A DNA stretch of 64,000 nucleotides from Mercurialis annua (taxonomy: Eukaryota > Streptophyta > Magnoliopsida > Malpighiales > Euphorbiaceae): contig NC_065572.1 in NCBI RefSeq assembly GCF_937616625.2, positions 56,407,653-56,471,652 of the forward strand. Reading direction: 5' to 3'. The position numbers and the translations under genes were made by a program. The notes below the pieces were generated by a model. That model made no database searches. It had not been told where the DNA came from and saw only the letters and a program-made list of their open reading frames with translations. Shown here in pieces: positions 1 through 11,716 of this stretch; within the stretch, counting starts at the first letter, position 1, and every line of letters begins with the position of its first letter.

Positions 1-718
1 CCCGTGTTTTGTCTAATTAATCCTTGATTTAATGTATATGTTTTACTTTCCGAAAAGTTAAAAGTTTAACTTTTCTTTAATTAAAAAAGTAACTTCCCTA
101 TCCAAATTCAAGTAAGTAGAATTTTCTTAGTTAACTTGATATAAAATATAATTATATCTCTTTTTATTTAGTTTAATTAGTTATGAACAATAATATTATT
201 TTTAAATTCAAATTAATTTAAATTAAAATATAATTTTCCGGAAAATTAATAAATAAATCAAGGAAAAAAATATCTATTTTGCAAAACAAGTTAGACAATA
301 CATTAACTTAAAAATTTCAATTCTGGAACTCTTCAGGCAAAACTTTTTATTTCATGTTGACTTACGAGCAGTTATCTGCTACAAGAGAGAATTACACCAC
401 TAAAGCCACACTATACAATTCTAAAAAATTTGGCAAAAAAAATATACAATTCTAAAATTAAAATTAATTAAATTTAAGAATTACAAACACATATTTAACC
501 TAATATTAATTTCCGGTACTTTTTTAGACATAAATTTCTTGTAACTTAGAAGAAGCTATATATTAAGTTGACATGAGAGTTCATTCCATAAAAAGTAACA
601 TTAATTTTGAAAATTTTGCTAAAAAAGAAGAAGATATATATTGAAATATCTCTCAAGTATATTTTTATTACAGTAAAAGATATTCTGTTATGATTATTGA
701 ATGATGAGATAATTATTG
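1..718. other. AT-rich intergenic stretch, no gene seen
   Basis: Very AT-rich DNA with many short A and T runs. I see no coding frame, RNA gene or clear repeat border. It is the left flank of the transposon nest that begins at 728. Confidence 0.6.
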
Positions 719-882
719 TAAATTTCTGGCTAAATTACCCATGGCCTTGGCTTTTTCTCCGAACACGAAATTCTCTAATCTATACTATATATAAAAGCAC
801 GGATGGGGGGACAGGCAAATTTACCAAATAATCCTTACTAATTGATTAGTTTTTTTTTGAGAGGAAACAAACTCTTTATTGA

Positions 883-3800
883 TTAAGAAGGAATAACAAT
901 GAGTTCATTTACTGGAAACGGAACTTCACCGTCAAACAAACGATTTCTACCAATAAACATACCCCATTTTGCCATAGCATGGGCAACAATGTTATAAGAT
1001 CGTCTGGCATGTTGAAAACGAACCGAGCAACTCAGCGGAATAGCAATGCAATCTTCGATTATGAGCTGAATATGATCAATGGCACCATCATGCTTGTGAA
1101 ATCTTTGAATAACATTGAGTGAATCAGACTCCACAATCAGTTCCTCACACAGAATATATGCTGCCATCTTCACGCCAAACTCGACCGCCATAGCTTCAGC
1201 CAATTCTACGTCATAAATCCCCTGCATAACACAAACTCCACTCTTCAACACCACGCCTTCACTGTTCCTACAAACAGCACCTGCAACAGACATCTTCTTA
1301 TCAATAGAGACTGCTGCATCAGTATTCAGTTTGACAGCATGGGGTGGAGGAGGATTCCACGTCTGGTTTTGCGATCTGACCTCCGAAATAACTACCTGAT
1401 GACCTGAGCTACCACCAGAATGCATAGACAGAATGTTACTAAACAACATATCAGGGGCCAGCCTCCTGTTACCAAAAACAATATTATTTCTATCATTCCA
1501 AATTGACCACAAGGAGAGAACAAATAATTGCAATTCATCAGCCTTAAGCGTAGTAAGCATGGAATTCACCCAATCAACCAAACTTGTGCTTTGGAATCTG
1601 TCAACCCTTAAGCTTAAAGGCGACATCAACCAGAGGCCACGAACTTCCTCGCAAATTTTAGGGCATGGATATCAGATTCGTCCTGTAACCCACATCTGGG
1701 GCATAGATTAGACATCATGGGAAGCCTCTTAGATAAATTGGCGTTACACGCCAAAGAGTTGTGCCCAATACGCCATAAAAAATGCTTCACTTTCGGTTGG
1801 ACTTGACATCGCCAAATTTGCCTCCAATAACACCTCATCGATGAACTCTCCGACGAGGAAGCCATATTTCTCTCCACCATATTACGGGCTTGGTAATATC
1901 CCGACTTAACTGAATAAATACCATTTTTATTTGGAACCCAGAAAAGCTTATCCGGCGGCAGCCTGTTACTAATTGGGATTTGAAGGATGCAGTCAACGTC
2001 ACTTGGGAGAAAGGCCAACTGAAGTTTTGCAGTATCCCATTTAGCCAAGTTCTCGTCTATGAAGTAGCTAACTCGGCATCCATCTTGGACGTTCGAACAA
2101 GCCAACGGTTTCATATAGTTCGACGAGGTAATCCATTTATCATTTTTAACGTCAATGTTATGCCCATTCCCAACTCTCCATGCGATACCACAGTCCATAA
2201 CTTTTCTCCCCTCAATAATGCTCCGCCATAAAAAGCTAGATCCTGGACGACAGCTTGCCTGCATAAAATTAGAATTGTTATAGTATTTAGCACGGAACAC
2301 CTGGGCACACAGAGAATTAGGATGACGAATAAGCTTCCAAGCTTGTTTTCCTAGCATGGCTAGATTAAAAGCCCGCAAGTTTCAAAATCCGAGACCGCCA
2401 TCCTTCTTAGCTTGACATATAGATCGCCAACTAACCCACGGTATTTTCCTTTTATCATCAGTACCACTCCACCAAAATTTGGATATAATGCTCTGCATTT
2501 CATCACAGAATGAAATAGGCAAAGCAAAACAGCTCATTATGTATGTAGGAATGGACTGGGCAATGGATTTTATCAACACTTCCCGCCCCGCCTTCGATAG
2601 AAAATTCTCCTTCCAACCCAGAACCCGTTTATGCAGCCTGTCTCGCAAGAAGCCAAATATTTGCTTCTTCGATCGACCTATCATAGTCGGCATACCCAAA
2701 TACTTCTTAAAGTGACCCACTACTGTATAGCCCAATATATCCTGAACTGTTTGTCTATTAGAATCCGGGGTTGTTGAACTAAACAGCATCTCAGATTTGT
2801 CGCCGTTAACAACTTGGCCCGACGCATCCTCAAAAACAGCAATAATTCGCTTTAACGCACTGCATTCTTTCTCATTCGCCTTAGCAAACAACACGCTATC
2901 ATCGGCAAAGAAGAGATGGCTAATTTTTGGATCACCCCTACATACTCTCCCTCCTGTGATATCTCTCATACTCTCCGCACGTCTCAACAAGGCTGAGAAT
3001 GTCTCTGCACAGAATAAAAACAAATAAGGGGAAAGAGGATCACCCTGACGCAGCCCTCTCTGTGGACGAATAAAACCGCATGGCGAGCCATTAACTAAGA
3101 CCGAGTAAGAAACCGTCGTGATGCATCCCATTATGAGCTTGGTAAAGTGCGATGGAAACTTCATTTTTGCAAGAATCATCTCAATAAAGTTCCATTCAAC
3201 ACGATCATACGCCTTGCTCATATCTAGTTTAAGCGCAATTGAACCACACTTCCCTTGTGATCTTTTTGCCATTGATTGAAACATCTCAAAAGAAATCATG
3301 GCGTTATCCGTAATCAACCTGCCGGGAACAAACGCACTCTGCGCTTCGTCAATGACCGTCGGTAACACTCTCTTAAGCCTATTAGCGAGGACTTTAGAAA
3401 TCAACTTGTAAATAACATTACATAGGCTAATCGGTCGCAAATCCTTCATAGCTTCAGGGGAAGCAATCTTTGGGATAAGCGCAATGAACGTGTGGTTCAT
3501 TTTATCGGGCATAATTCCTGTTTGCATAAACTTGAGGACGCACTCAACCACGTCACGACCAATGATATGCCAATAAAAGCTATAAAACAACGCATGCATT
3601 CCATCAGGACCTGGAGCTTTTGTTGCACCCATTTGCTTCAGAGCCCATCTGATTTCATCTTCGCTAAACGGCCTCTCTATATCAGCTCCCTGCTCTTCCG
3701 TCAATGCTGAAGTAATGCAATTGACAACCGACTCCTGATTAGTGGGGTTAGACGTTGTAAACAATTTGCTGAAATAAGCCACGGCCACCTTAGGGACATC

Positions 3801-4960
3801 ATCCCCAAATTTCCATACCCAAAATCATCTTGAATTCGATAAATACTGTTATTTTTCTTACGGCTCGAGGCTTTATGGTGAAAAAACTTAGTATTGCGGT
3901 CCCCTTCACGGAGCCAATCCGCTCTAGACCGTTGGCGCCACATTATCTCTTCTCTATGTAATAGCTCATCCACTTCAGCAGCGAGCACAATGAGATCTTG
4001 AGCATAAACATGGTCCCCATCTCTTTCTTGTAGCTGTTTAAGTTTCTCCATTTTCTTCTTAAGTTGCTTCTTCAAGTTACCAAAACTGTCAACAGCCCAC
4101 GACTTAAGTTGAAAACCACATTCAATTAATTTCCCCATAAAATCAGAATCAGCCCCACTGCCCATTAACCAAGCATTCTTAACAACATCATCAAATTGGT
4201 TATGGGTCATCCACATTTGTTCAAACCGAAACGGTTTCGGCGCTTTCAGCAACAACACCGAGCTCGTGCCCATCACGATAGGACAATGATCTGATCTATA
4301 ACGAACCAAGTGAGACACTCGCCCATCCGGATACAAATCTCGCCATTGACCGTTTCCTGTAAATCTATCCAACCGGATTTGAATGTTATGATTAGCCTCC
4401 CTTCTATTGGACCACGTATAAGTGTTCCCAGAAAACCCCATATCATCGAGGCCACAATCCAGCAATGCCTCCCTAAAACACTCCATATCTCGCTGATCTC
4501 CTACTCTACCACCTCTCTTCTCATTGTGGTTTAAGAATAGATTAAAGTCACCAAACAGTAACAAAGGACCCCTCACGTTCAATCCCACCTGTTTAATCAA
4601 ATCACAGGTAAGGCTTTTATTACCCGTCTCTGGCCAACCATACAATCCCACTCCTCGCCATCTACAATTAATACTAATATCCAGCAAATCAAACTCAACG
4701 TGGTTACTAGAAAAACCATCAATCTGGACATCAATATCATTCTTCCAAAAGAGGGCTAACCCTCCTTTTCTACCAGTAGGATCAACAATAAAAGACTTAT
4801 ACGAACGTAAACTCTTACAAATATTATTAAACTCACTTTTAAATAATTTTGTTTCCATTAAAAAGAAAACAACCGGGGAATGATTACGAATAAGGAAATT
4901 TAGAGCACGTACCGTCCAAGGATTCCCCAAACCTTGGAGGTTCCAACTTAGGAGTTTCAT
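883..4960 (-). pseudogene. LINE ORF2: endonuclease, reverse transcriptase and RNase H, broken
   Basis: ORF2 would nick target DNA and reverse-transcribe LINE RNA at the nick. In order: an endonuclease/exonuclease/phosphatase domain from 4960 (WNLQGLG, METKL, GDFNLF, SDHCPIV); reverse transcriptase at about 3790-2385 (LKLDMSKAYDRVEW, GLRQGDPLSPYLF, HLFFADDSVLF); a zf-RVT region at about 2380-1640; and RNase H to 883, with Asp in LNTDAA, Glu in ELAEAMAVE and Asp in VESDS. Three lesions are visible. One is a 1-base loss in a G run near 3820. The second is TGA at 2382-2384, where family members read GLGFRNLRAFN. The third is a frame change near 1655. The catalytic motifs are otherwise conserved, so decay is moderate. 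Confidence 0.88.
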
Positions 4961-6258
4961 TGCGTCCGGCGAGACTGCTCAGCAGTCTCCGCCGATATCT
5001 CAAAATTGTTAAACTGATCCAGCAACCCATCCCTAACTCTCTTTGAGAAAAGGTTATCTGGAGAAAACTCTGTCTGCAAGTCGTTCACCCCTCTCTTCAT
5101 ACTTCCCATAGTAGTCACTTGCTTCTGCACTTTGCCTGTACTTCGCTGATTTTTACTTCTGGTCCAAGTACTTTTCTTTCCCTGTCGACCACTGGAAGTC
5201 TGTTTCTCCCTCCCTCCTGTACCATCAGAGGGAAGTTGAGTCGTGTCTTCTATCTGCACAACCTGAATCTCGACAAAATTGTTACAATCTCCCGCTTTTT
5301 GTTTTATCGCCCTAGTTGTAGCATCAGATGCTTCAATACCCTTCTTAATAACCTCAGCTGATTGTATCTCCCCCTCTTCACCTCCTTGTTCCTCCATAAT
5401 CAGCTCACGTCGGGCTAAGGGCTCCCTAACAATGGATTCATTCGAGTTATTACCCGTCGTGCTTGCTCCACTTTTTCGTCCTCCCTCACCTTGCCCGCTG
5501 CTATGTCTCTCACCCATCAATATACGTTTTCGCGGTGTAGCTCATAGTACTGGACCATATGGCCACTCCTCCACCTCCATCTCTTCAGGCTTGGTTTCAC
5601 AATCAGCAACTGTATGATCAAGATGACCACACCAGTAACAGAAATTTTGAATTTTTTCATACTTAATGGCAACCCAACAACTTTCTCCAAGAGGGTTTAT
5701 AATCTTTGTGCCTCTAACTATGGGCTTTGTCACATCAACCATAACCCGTACTCTACTGAATCTTTCCCATGTACCCATCTCATCATCACTGCATTCAATG
5801 ATTCTTCCCACTTTTCCAGCAATTTTCGTGACTGCAGCTTTACCTCTGCAGTTAAGGGGAAGATTATAGATACGCATCCAAAAAGGACTTACTTCCAAAC
5901 CAACAACACCAGGCTGCAAATTACCTGACAAAGGTTCAAAGATAATAACTTGTTTATCAAAATGCCATGGAGCTTCGTTTAGGATGCGAATCCTATCTGA
6001 TTTAGAATTGAATTCACATGCGAAGAGATTATCACCTATCTCCTTCATATTGAATCCCTTCGCTAACCTCCATGCACTTGTAAGTGCGTTCTTCATATGA
6101 TTCAAATTATATGGTTTTTTCGTTAAAAGTTTGCCTACTAAACTCAGGCTAGCTTTTAGTTCAATGTCCTCATCCACCACATCCTCCAGATTAATAGCCT
6201 CACTTTCATTCTCTGTAAGGTTAAGTTTAGCGTATAATTCAGCGATATCACCATCCAT
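4957..6258 (-). pseudogene. LINE ORF1: DUF4283 and CCHC zinc-knuckle protein, one nonsense codon
   Basis: This ORF1-type protein would bind LINE RNA. From the ATG at 6258, residues about 30-180 fit the DUF4283 fold of plant LINE ORF1. A CX2CX4HX4C zinc knuckle (CYWCGHLDHTVADC) follows near residues 207-220. A TGA at 5542-5544 breaks the frame after YGPVL. Family members usually have an arginine there (YGPWLRA), so a CGA-to-TGA change is likely. The same frame continues through a basic, Ser/Gln-rich tail to 4957. Its final TGA overlaps the ATG of ORF2 as ATGA at 4957-4960. Full length would be about 433 codons. The protein is not made intact. Confidence 0.82.
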
Positions 6259-7788
6259 ATCGAACAGCAGCGGAAACCAATCAGACCAGATAACAAAGAA
6301 ACCCTAGTCCTACAACAACTATAGGGCAGGGATACTGAAATTCCACAGAGGAAACAAGCCGCTACCGGTATACACCGACCAAATCTTCAAGGAGAAGAAA
6401 AAAAACCTAACCCTAGGAAACCCTAGCGTAGGAAAGAGCTCCACAAAAGTAGGGAGATTGTTTTTATACCTCTTTACATAATGAAATTGATTAATTAATT
6501 AAAGGTTTTATAGTAATTGATTAATTAATTTAAAAATTAAAATATCTATTTAAGTATTTGAGTTAGAATATAATTGTAAATTAATTTGAATAAGAAGCAA
6601 CGAAAACCTGTTCATTAATAAGTGATGAAGAATACTAACTAAGGTAAAATTCTTGGAATGAATTATAATTTGATAAAAACTATAACATAAATATACAAGT
6701 AAACTCCTTTGTCACGAATGCTTGGCATAATAAAGTCAACAACTTTGTTTTATTCTTAATTTCGTAAGAAAAAAATAGTCCAGTTTCTAATATTTGTCAG
6801 TTTGTATAAATTGTTATATTCATTCATTAATAATCTATGTTATAAACTATCTTTATTTTGTTGTTGAAAATACAAACAAAAAATTAATCTTTTCTTTTTA
6901 TTTTACTGAAATTTTATAGATACCAAATAAAAGTACAAATAATTCTTTTAAATTAAATATCAATTTCTTTTCAATTATATACCATGTAGGGTATTTTAAA
7001 TATTATTTGAATTTTACACTTACGTAGTATAATTTTAATTATAAAAATAATTATTAATTAAATATAAATATAATTATGATGATTCGACGAGTCACACTAC
7101 GAGCCACGTGTGAAACACGTAAAGCGACACTAGTATGTAAAAACGACACTAATCCTCTAATTTCTATGCCGGCGCTCGCTAAACCCCATAAGAATAAAAA
7201 TATCCATAGCGCGTCTTTTTTGGTCAACTGACATTCTAAAAAAAATAAAAATAAAAATTGGCGGCGCCACTTCAACTGCCACGTCATCAAATTACCCTAA
7301 AAGTTTTACACACCCAAAATACCGCTAATCAAAAATAAAAGAATTCACCCAACCCTACCTAACCCAAACCACCCGGTCAACTCGCCCCCCGCCACCTTAC
7401 TACCGCCGCCACCCAACTGTCGCTGGAATCTGGTCATCTTTTTCGAAGAACAAACCTTGTTCTTCATGAACAAATCCGCTACGTATATCAGGTTAGATTG
7501 GGTTGAGTTGGGTTAATTTTTTTTATTTTTTAAATTAAATATAGGAATACTTTAGGTGTTTGAATTTTTTAGGGCATTTTGTTGATGTGGCGCCGTTAAT
7601 TTTTTATTTTTCTTTTAGAATGTCAGCTGTCACAAAAAGACGGCGACATGGAAATTTTCATCCTCAGGAATTTAGTGAGCGTCTCCATAAAAATTAAGGG
7701 ATTTAGTGATCGTTTTTAAATATTAGGAAGTTTAGTGGTCGAAGACCTAAAAATCTGGAATCATGGGTGATTATTAGCCTAAATTTCT

Positions 7789-8058
7789 TGAAGTTGACTG
7801 TATTACACTAATTAATTCCTAAGATTTTAAAAATGAGTGATGTTATTTAGATAAAATCTATCTGGATAGAGAGCATTTTTTAAGAAAATTAATTATTTAA
7901 TTACAATTTAATTACAATTTTAACCTTTGTAACTTTTTAACACAAATAATTTTTAGTTAAAATACAATTTTAATAATTTATATTTCTCTAACCAATTTTT
8001 ATCTACCATCTAACTATTTTTATAGATAAAATTTTGATTATATTTGTATAAACTTATA
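7789..8058. other. Short AT-rich spacer
   Basis: AT-rich DNA between the target-site repeat of the first nest and a Stowaway MITE. No gene or clear element is seen. Confidence 0.5.
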
Positions 8059-8337
8059 CTCTCTCCATCCCAATAGAGTTGTCCACTTTGAAAATTTTTT
8101 TTGTCCTAAAATTCTTATCCATTTGAAATAATTAACTTTTACACTCAATGTTCCCATATTATCCCTATTTAAAATCCACTAATGAGTATATTGAAAGTAA
8201 ATTGCAAGTGGATCCCATATTAAATAGGGGTATAACAAAAAAAATAAGGAAAATTTTATAAAATCCATAAACAATAATTGATTTTCTTAAATTATGTGAT
8301 AAATACAAAGTGGACAACTCTATTGGGACGGAGGGAG
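8059..8337. mobile_element. Stowaway-type MITE (Tc1/mariner)
   Basis: The element begins CTCTCTCCATCCCAATAGAG and ends CTCTATTGGGACGGAGGGAG, a terminal inverted repeat of the classic Stowaway CTCCCTCCGTCCC type. Both ends are bordered by the dinucleotide TA (8057-8058 and 8338-8339), the Tc1/mariner target duplication. The 279-bp AT-rich interior has no coding capacity. Confidence 0.88.
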
Positions 8338-8440
8338 TATAACAATTTAATACTTATTAATTTATTACATAATCATGCATTTTTTATTTTAATCACGAGA
8401 CACCATCTCTGCAACGCTTTGATAACATTAATTAGAGAAA

Positions 8441-9416
8441 AAAATTGCAAAATACCATTGATTTAGATAGAGGCTAGTAATATCATAAAAGCCTTAAAAT
8501 CCTAAAATAATACAAGGAGAGATTATATAGGCTAGATTAAACTAGAAAAGAAAAAGACTATAATACCCTCTATCTTAACATCCCCTCTCAAACTCATCAT
8601 GTGACAGCAATAAGCATTGAGAGTTTGTCGGTCAAAAGATAAAAGCATGAGGAGGACAATGACTTAGTAAACAAATCTACAAGCTGTAAGGAAGAAGAGA
8701 CAAGGACAATATCAATGTGCTATTTTGAAGATGATGGCGGATAATGTGACAGTCAATCTCAATATTCTTGGTCCTTTCGTGAAAAACCGCAAGTTATGAG
8801 CAACATAAATAGCACTCTTACTATCACCGTGTAAAGGAGTTAATGGTCACAAAGAAACACCCATATCAGCAAGAACTATCGCAGCCAAACTATTTCACAG
8901 GTAGTAGAAGCCATAGCACGATATTCTGCCTCTGTTGAGAATCGAGATATAACATCTTGCTTCTTACTTTTCCAAGAGAAAAGGGAATCACCCAGAAAAA
9001 TACAAAAGCCAGTAGTTAATTTGCGGTCAGTAGAATCACCAGCCTAATTAGCATCAGACTAAGCACATAACTATAAAGATAAAGTAGAGGAAAGCAAAAG
9101 AGTATGGAACTGAGTGTCATGGAGATACCTCAAAATACGAATAACAGCAGCCCAATAAACTGTAGTAGAAGAAGTAACAAACTGACTCACTATATGAACA
9201 ACATATGCAATATCAGGCCGAGTAATAATGAGATAAACCAAACTTCCAACAACCGTTCTATAAAAGACTCAGATCTGGCAGAGGAGACCCGTCAAAATTA
9301 GAGTACCAAGCATTGAGCTTAATAGGAGTATCAACAGTCTTATTATCTGAGAGGCGAGCACACTCAAAAATATCAAAAATATACTTAGACTGAGAAAGAA
9401 GATATTCTTTTGGAGA
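8441..9416 (-). mobile_element. Truncated Ty1-copia retrotransposon: RT end, RNase H, start of 3' LTR
   Basis: Read on the minus strand in shifting frames, 9416-8870 gives the end of a Copia reverse transcriptase (RTVVGSLVYLIITRPDIAY) and RNase H ([35 protein letters not shown]). Several stops and frame changes interrupt it. Downstream is a polypurine tract (GAGAGGGGA) ending at 8581, then TGTTAAGATAGAGGG from 8580, which fits the start of the 3' LTR; a TATATAATCTCTCC promoter-like stretch lies inside it. The 5' half of the element and the LTR end are missing. This is a dead remnant. The 8441 border is approximate. Confidence 0.8.
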
Positions 9417-9419
9417 ATT

Positions 9420-10540
9420 TTTTTTTCTTTTTAAATTCATATAAAAAATGTTTTTATTTATTTCAAAAAATATACATATATTATTTTATAATTATTATTT
9501 ATAATAAATTAAATATTTTTATTTTTATATTATGTAAAATTCAAATAAAAAAATATAATTTTAATATTTTAATATTTAAAAACTCTATCAAATAGTACTT
9601 GAATCGTAAAATAAGAGTTAATAAGTAAAAATTAAATTATTTATTGCTCGATTTTAAAAAAAAAATATTTGTTTAATAATATAAAAATTATCACAGGACA
9701 TTTTTGTCTTTTAATTAAAAATTAATTTCGTACTTCCCGGAAAGTAAAAATCAAAATAAGCAATATTTATCTACTCGCTGAGAAGTTAACTTCCCAGGAA
9801 CTATACTTCCCGGGAAGTTAAATTCACAGGAATTGCAATAAAACGAATCAAGCGAGGCTTTAATAGAGTTCAATCTCTACCTGTATCACAATGGTAGAGT
9901 TTAATCTTTGTCCGTTCCATAATTTTGTTAAATGTAGCATATTTATTATTTTTGAAGTTGCTTCGCTCCTAGTTTATTATCAGTATTCAAAATGAAAAAA
10001 AATTAAAATTCAGTCACTAAAATAAAATATGACAATAATTTGTATACATTCAGTCTATTACCTCGAGATCGATGGTCTATTTTCACACTGTTTGTTTTCC
10101 AAGTTCCGTTCCGGATATATTTTCTATTTCTAGAAATCAAGAGATGTTGTTCCAATTGGTCTTCTTGAAAGAGACATTGCTGGAACTTCTTTTAGCCCCG
10201 GAGCCAGAGGTAAATTGCATTCATGTATCTCTGCGTATTTGAGATATTTCATCTGATGTATTTATGTTACTCATCGGACGATTGGATTTGACATTTATGA
10301 TCGTCACTTGGTTATTCGTTGTCACGTTTATATTTTTGTAGCACGGCCACAAGCGCTACTTTTGCACCTTGCTAATGGCGGGTTGCTGCAAGTTTCTCAA
10401 TTTCTTGGGGTGTGGAGATGCATGTCCAGAACAACTGAATATTTTTTTTCTTGGTTGTTTTTAAACAGAAGCAAATATCTAATTAATAAGCAAATTGTTT
10501 GATTTATAATACAAATCAAGGTTTCTACTGTTCTATGATG
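9420..10540. other. AT-rich intergenic DNA with two possible exon-like scraps
   Basis: 9420-9700 is extremely AT-rich. 9725-9830 carries several short copies of the palindromic motif CTTCCCGGGAAG and its variants. Plus-strand 10110-10205 reads open with a plausible donor (GAG|GTAAAT), and 10335-10430 is also open and less AT-rich than its surroundings. I recognise neither, and they may be remnants of a lost gene. The last eight bases, 10533-10540, are the target duplication of the next element. Confidence 0.35.
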
Positions 10541-11101
10541 TAGGGGTGAGCATGGTTCGGTTCGGTTCGATTTGATTTAGTAAATTCCAAAACCAAACCA
10601 TATTTTAAGGGAAAATATAAAAACAAACCACGCCAAATATTTATGTAAAATTTCGGTTCGGTTAACCAAACTTTAGCATCGGTTTCGGTGGTTTGGTTTG
10701 GTTTGGTTAATATAGATTTAGATAAAAATTATATATAATTATACGTAATAATTAAAATTATGCATAATAATTTTTACTTATATGTGTGTATTAGTTTATA
10801 TGTTTTATTTTCATATATGTATCTATAAACACACATTATATTTTTATATAAATATTTTAATAAATAAATTTTATATTTATTTAAACATATATAAATATTA
10901 ATAAAAATAATATTATTGTAAACTTCGGTTTTTCGGTCGGTTCGGTTAACCACTAGTTGAAACCAAACCAAAACCAAAAACCATATTTTTTTATAATTTG
11001 AAATCAAACCAATCCATTTTAACCATTTTAACCAAACCAAAATTAATTTCGGGTTGGTTTGGATCAGATTAATGGTTTGATTCGGTTTTTGCTCACCCCA
11101 A
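10541..11101. mobile_element. hAT-type MITE with CGGTT-rich subterminal repeats
   Basis: The left end is TAGGGGTGAGCA; the right end is GCTCACCCCAA, its near-perfect inverse. An exact 8-bp duplication, CTATGATG, flanks it at 10533-10540 and 11102-11109, the size made by hAT transposases. Both subterminal zones are full of GGTTCGGTTT/AACCAAACC-type motifs in inverted orientation, and the centre is AT-rich. The frame at 10774-11040 on the minus strand is a by-product of this composition. Confidence 0.85.
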
Positions 11102-11210
11102 CTATGATGTGTAGAATCTCTGTTTCACTTCCTTCACGCCCTTACAGTCTCCATGCCCATTTTTCTCATTAGCTTCTTCAACGAACACAATCCAAAGTGA
11201 GTTAATTACT

Positions 11211-11475
11211 ATGGATTCGATTAATAATCAAGTTCAAGGTTTTTTACCTTCAGTTCTAGCATTAATGCCAAAGCTCTCTACGTTATCGCTCGAAAATAAA
11301 AAATTTACTGGGATGATAGCGTCCCAGTTCGCCATCGAAGCTACTCTTGGATCATCGGGTTTAGTGCTACCGTTTGAAAGATTGTTGTTGGGTGGAAATC
11401 ACTTAAAGCAGGTTCTGTTGATGTTAGATTGAATGATAATTACTTGTTTAGATGTCCAAGAAAGTAGAGTAGGAT
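11211..11475 (+). pseudogene. RLP4-like (malectin/LRR receptor-like protein) 3' fragment
   Basis: The plus-strand frame from 11211 reads like the final leucine-rich repeats of RLP4-type proteins: NNQVQGFLPS, ALMPKLSTLSLENKKFTGMI, then GSSGLVLPFERLLLGGNHL. A frame change near 11410 is needed to continue into AGSVDVRLNDNYLFRCP, which matches the conserved end of the ectodomain, and a TAG follows at about 11470. The malectin-like N-terminus and the rest of the C-terminus are missing. The ATG at 11211 is probably a chance start within a former exon. No family intron is seen, so a retrocopy or a captured exon are both possible. The fragment converges on the channel gene, whose stop lies about 240 bp away. 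Confidence 0.6.
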
Positions 11476-11716
11476 GAACTGAACAAAAACCGTAAAGTAT
11501 AGGGACTTGAGAATGGATTTTGCCTTATAATTTCCCATCATGAAGGAAGAAAACAAATTCCTACAAATGACAACCTCAATCATATATACATACATATGTT
11601 ACACTTAATTTTTCTATCATGCACTGCTACGAGTTCATCAGAACTACTATCGCTTGTAATAAACTGCTAAAACAGTGTTGAGTGTATTTTTCTATTTTAT
11701 ATACAGACAGAATGAG

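Larger units (their letters stand above)
849..6484 (-). mobile_element. L1-type LINE, near full length, inactivated
   Basis: On the minus strand it holds ORF1 (DUF4283 plus zinc knuckle) and ORF2 (endonuclease, reverse transcriptase, zf-RVT, RNase H). The 3' end is marked by a T run at 850-858 on the plus strand, read as a short poly(A) tail. AATTGATTA lies directly outside both ends (840-848 and 6485-6493) and is the probable target-site duplication; the bases are AT-rich, so this is moderate evidence. A 5' leader of about 225 bp precedes ORF1. The element sits inside a Helitron. Confidence 0.85.
779..7133 (+). mobile_element. Non-autonomous Helitron, interrupted by a LINE
   Basis: The 5' end starts TC TATACTATATATAAAAGC after an A. 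The 3' end is CTAG followed by T. Just before it is a hairpin, ACGTG-TGAAAC-ACGT, at about 7106-7120. TC...CTAG inserted between A and T, with a subterminal hairpin, is the Helitron signature. Helitron DNA is 779-848 plus 6485-7133, about 0.7 kb. Its 5' end and the region around 6500 match the separate minus-strand Helitron at 18159-18724, which carries the same DNA without the LINE. No Rep/helicase frame is present, so movement would need a helper in trans. Confidence 0.8.
728..7779. mobile_element. MULE-type MITE, split by a nested Helitron
   Basis: The left arm is 728-778 and the rest is 7134-7779. With the insert removed, the left arm (GGCTAAATTACCCATG...) aligns, with small gaps, to the reverse complement of the right end (...CATGGGTGATTATTAGCC). 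Long imperfect inverted arms continue inward: 7225-7285 mirrors 7580-7640. The outer ends are flanked by an exact 9-bp direct repeat, TAAATTTCT, at 719-727 and 7780-7788. Nine bases is the usual Mutator-type target-site duplication. The element itself is about 0.7 kb and has no coding capacity. The short frame at 7054-7290 lies across its arm and is not a gene. Confidence 0.78.

Noticed and set aside
10774..11040. 88-residue minus-strand frame
   Set aside because: Low-complexity reading of the hAT MITE's CGGTT words and AT-rich centre.
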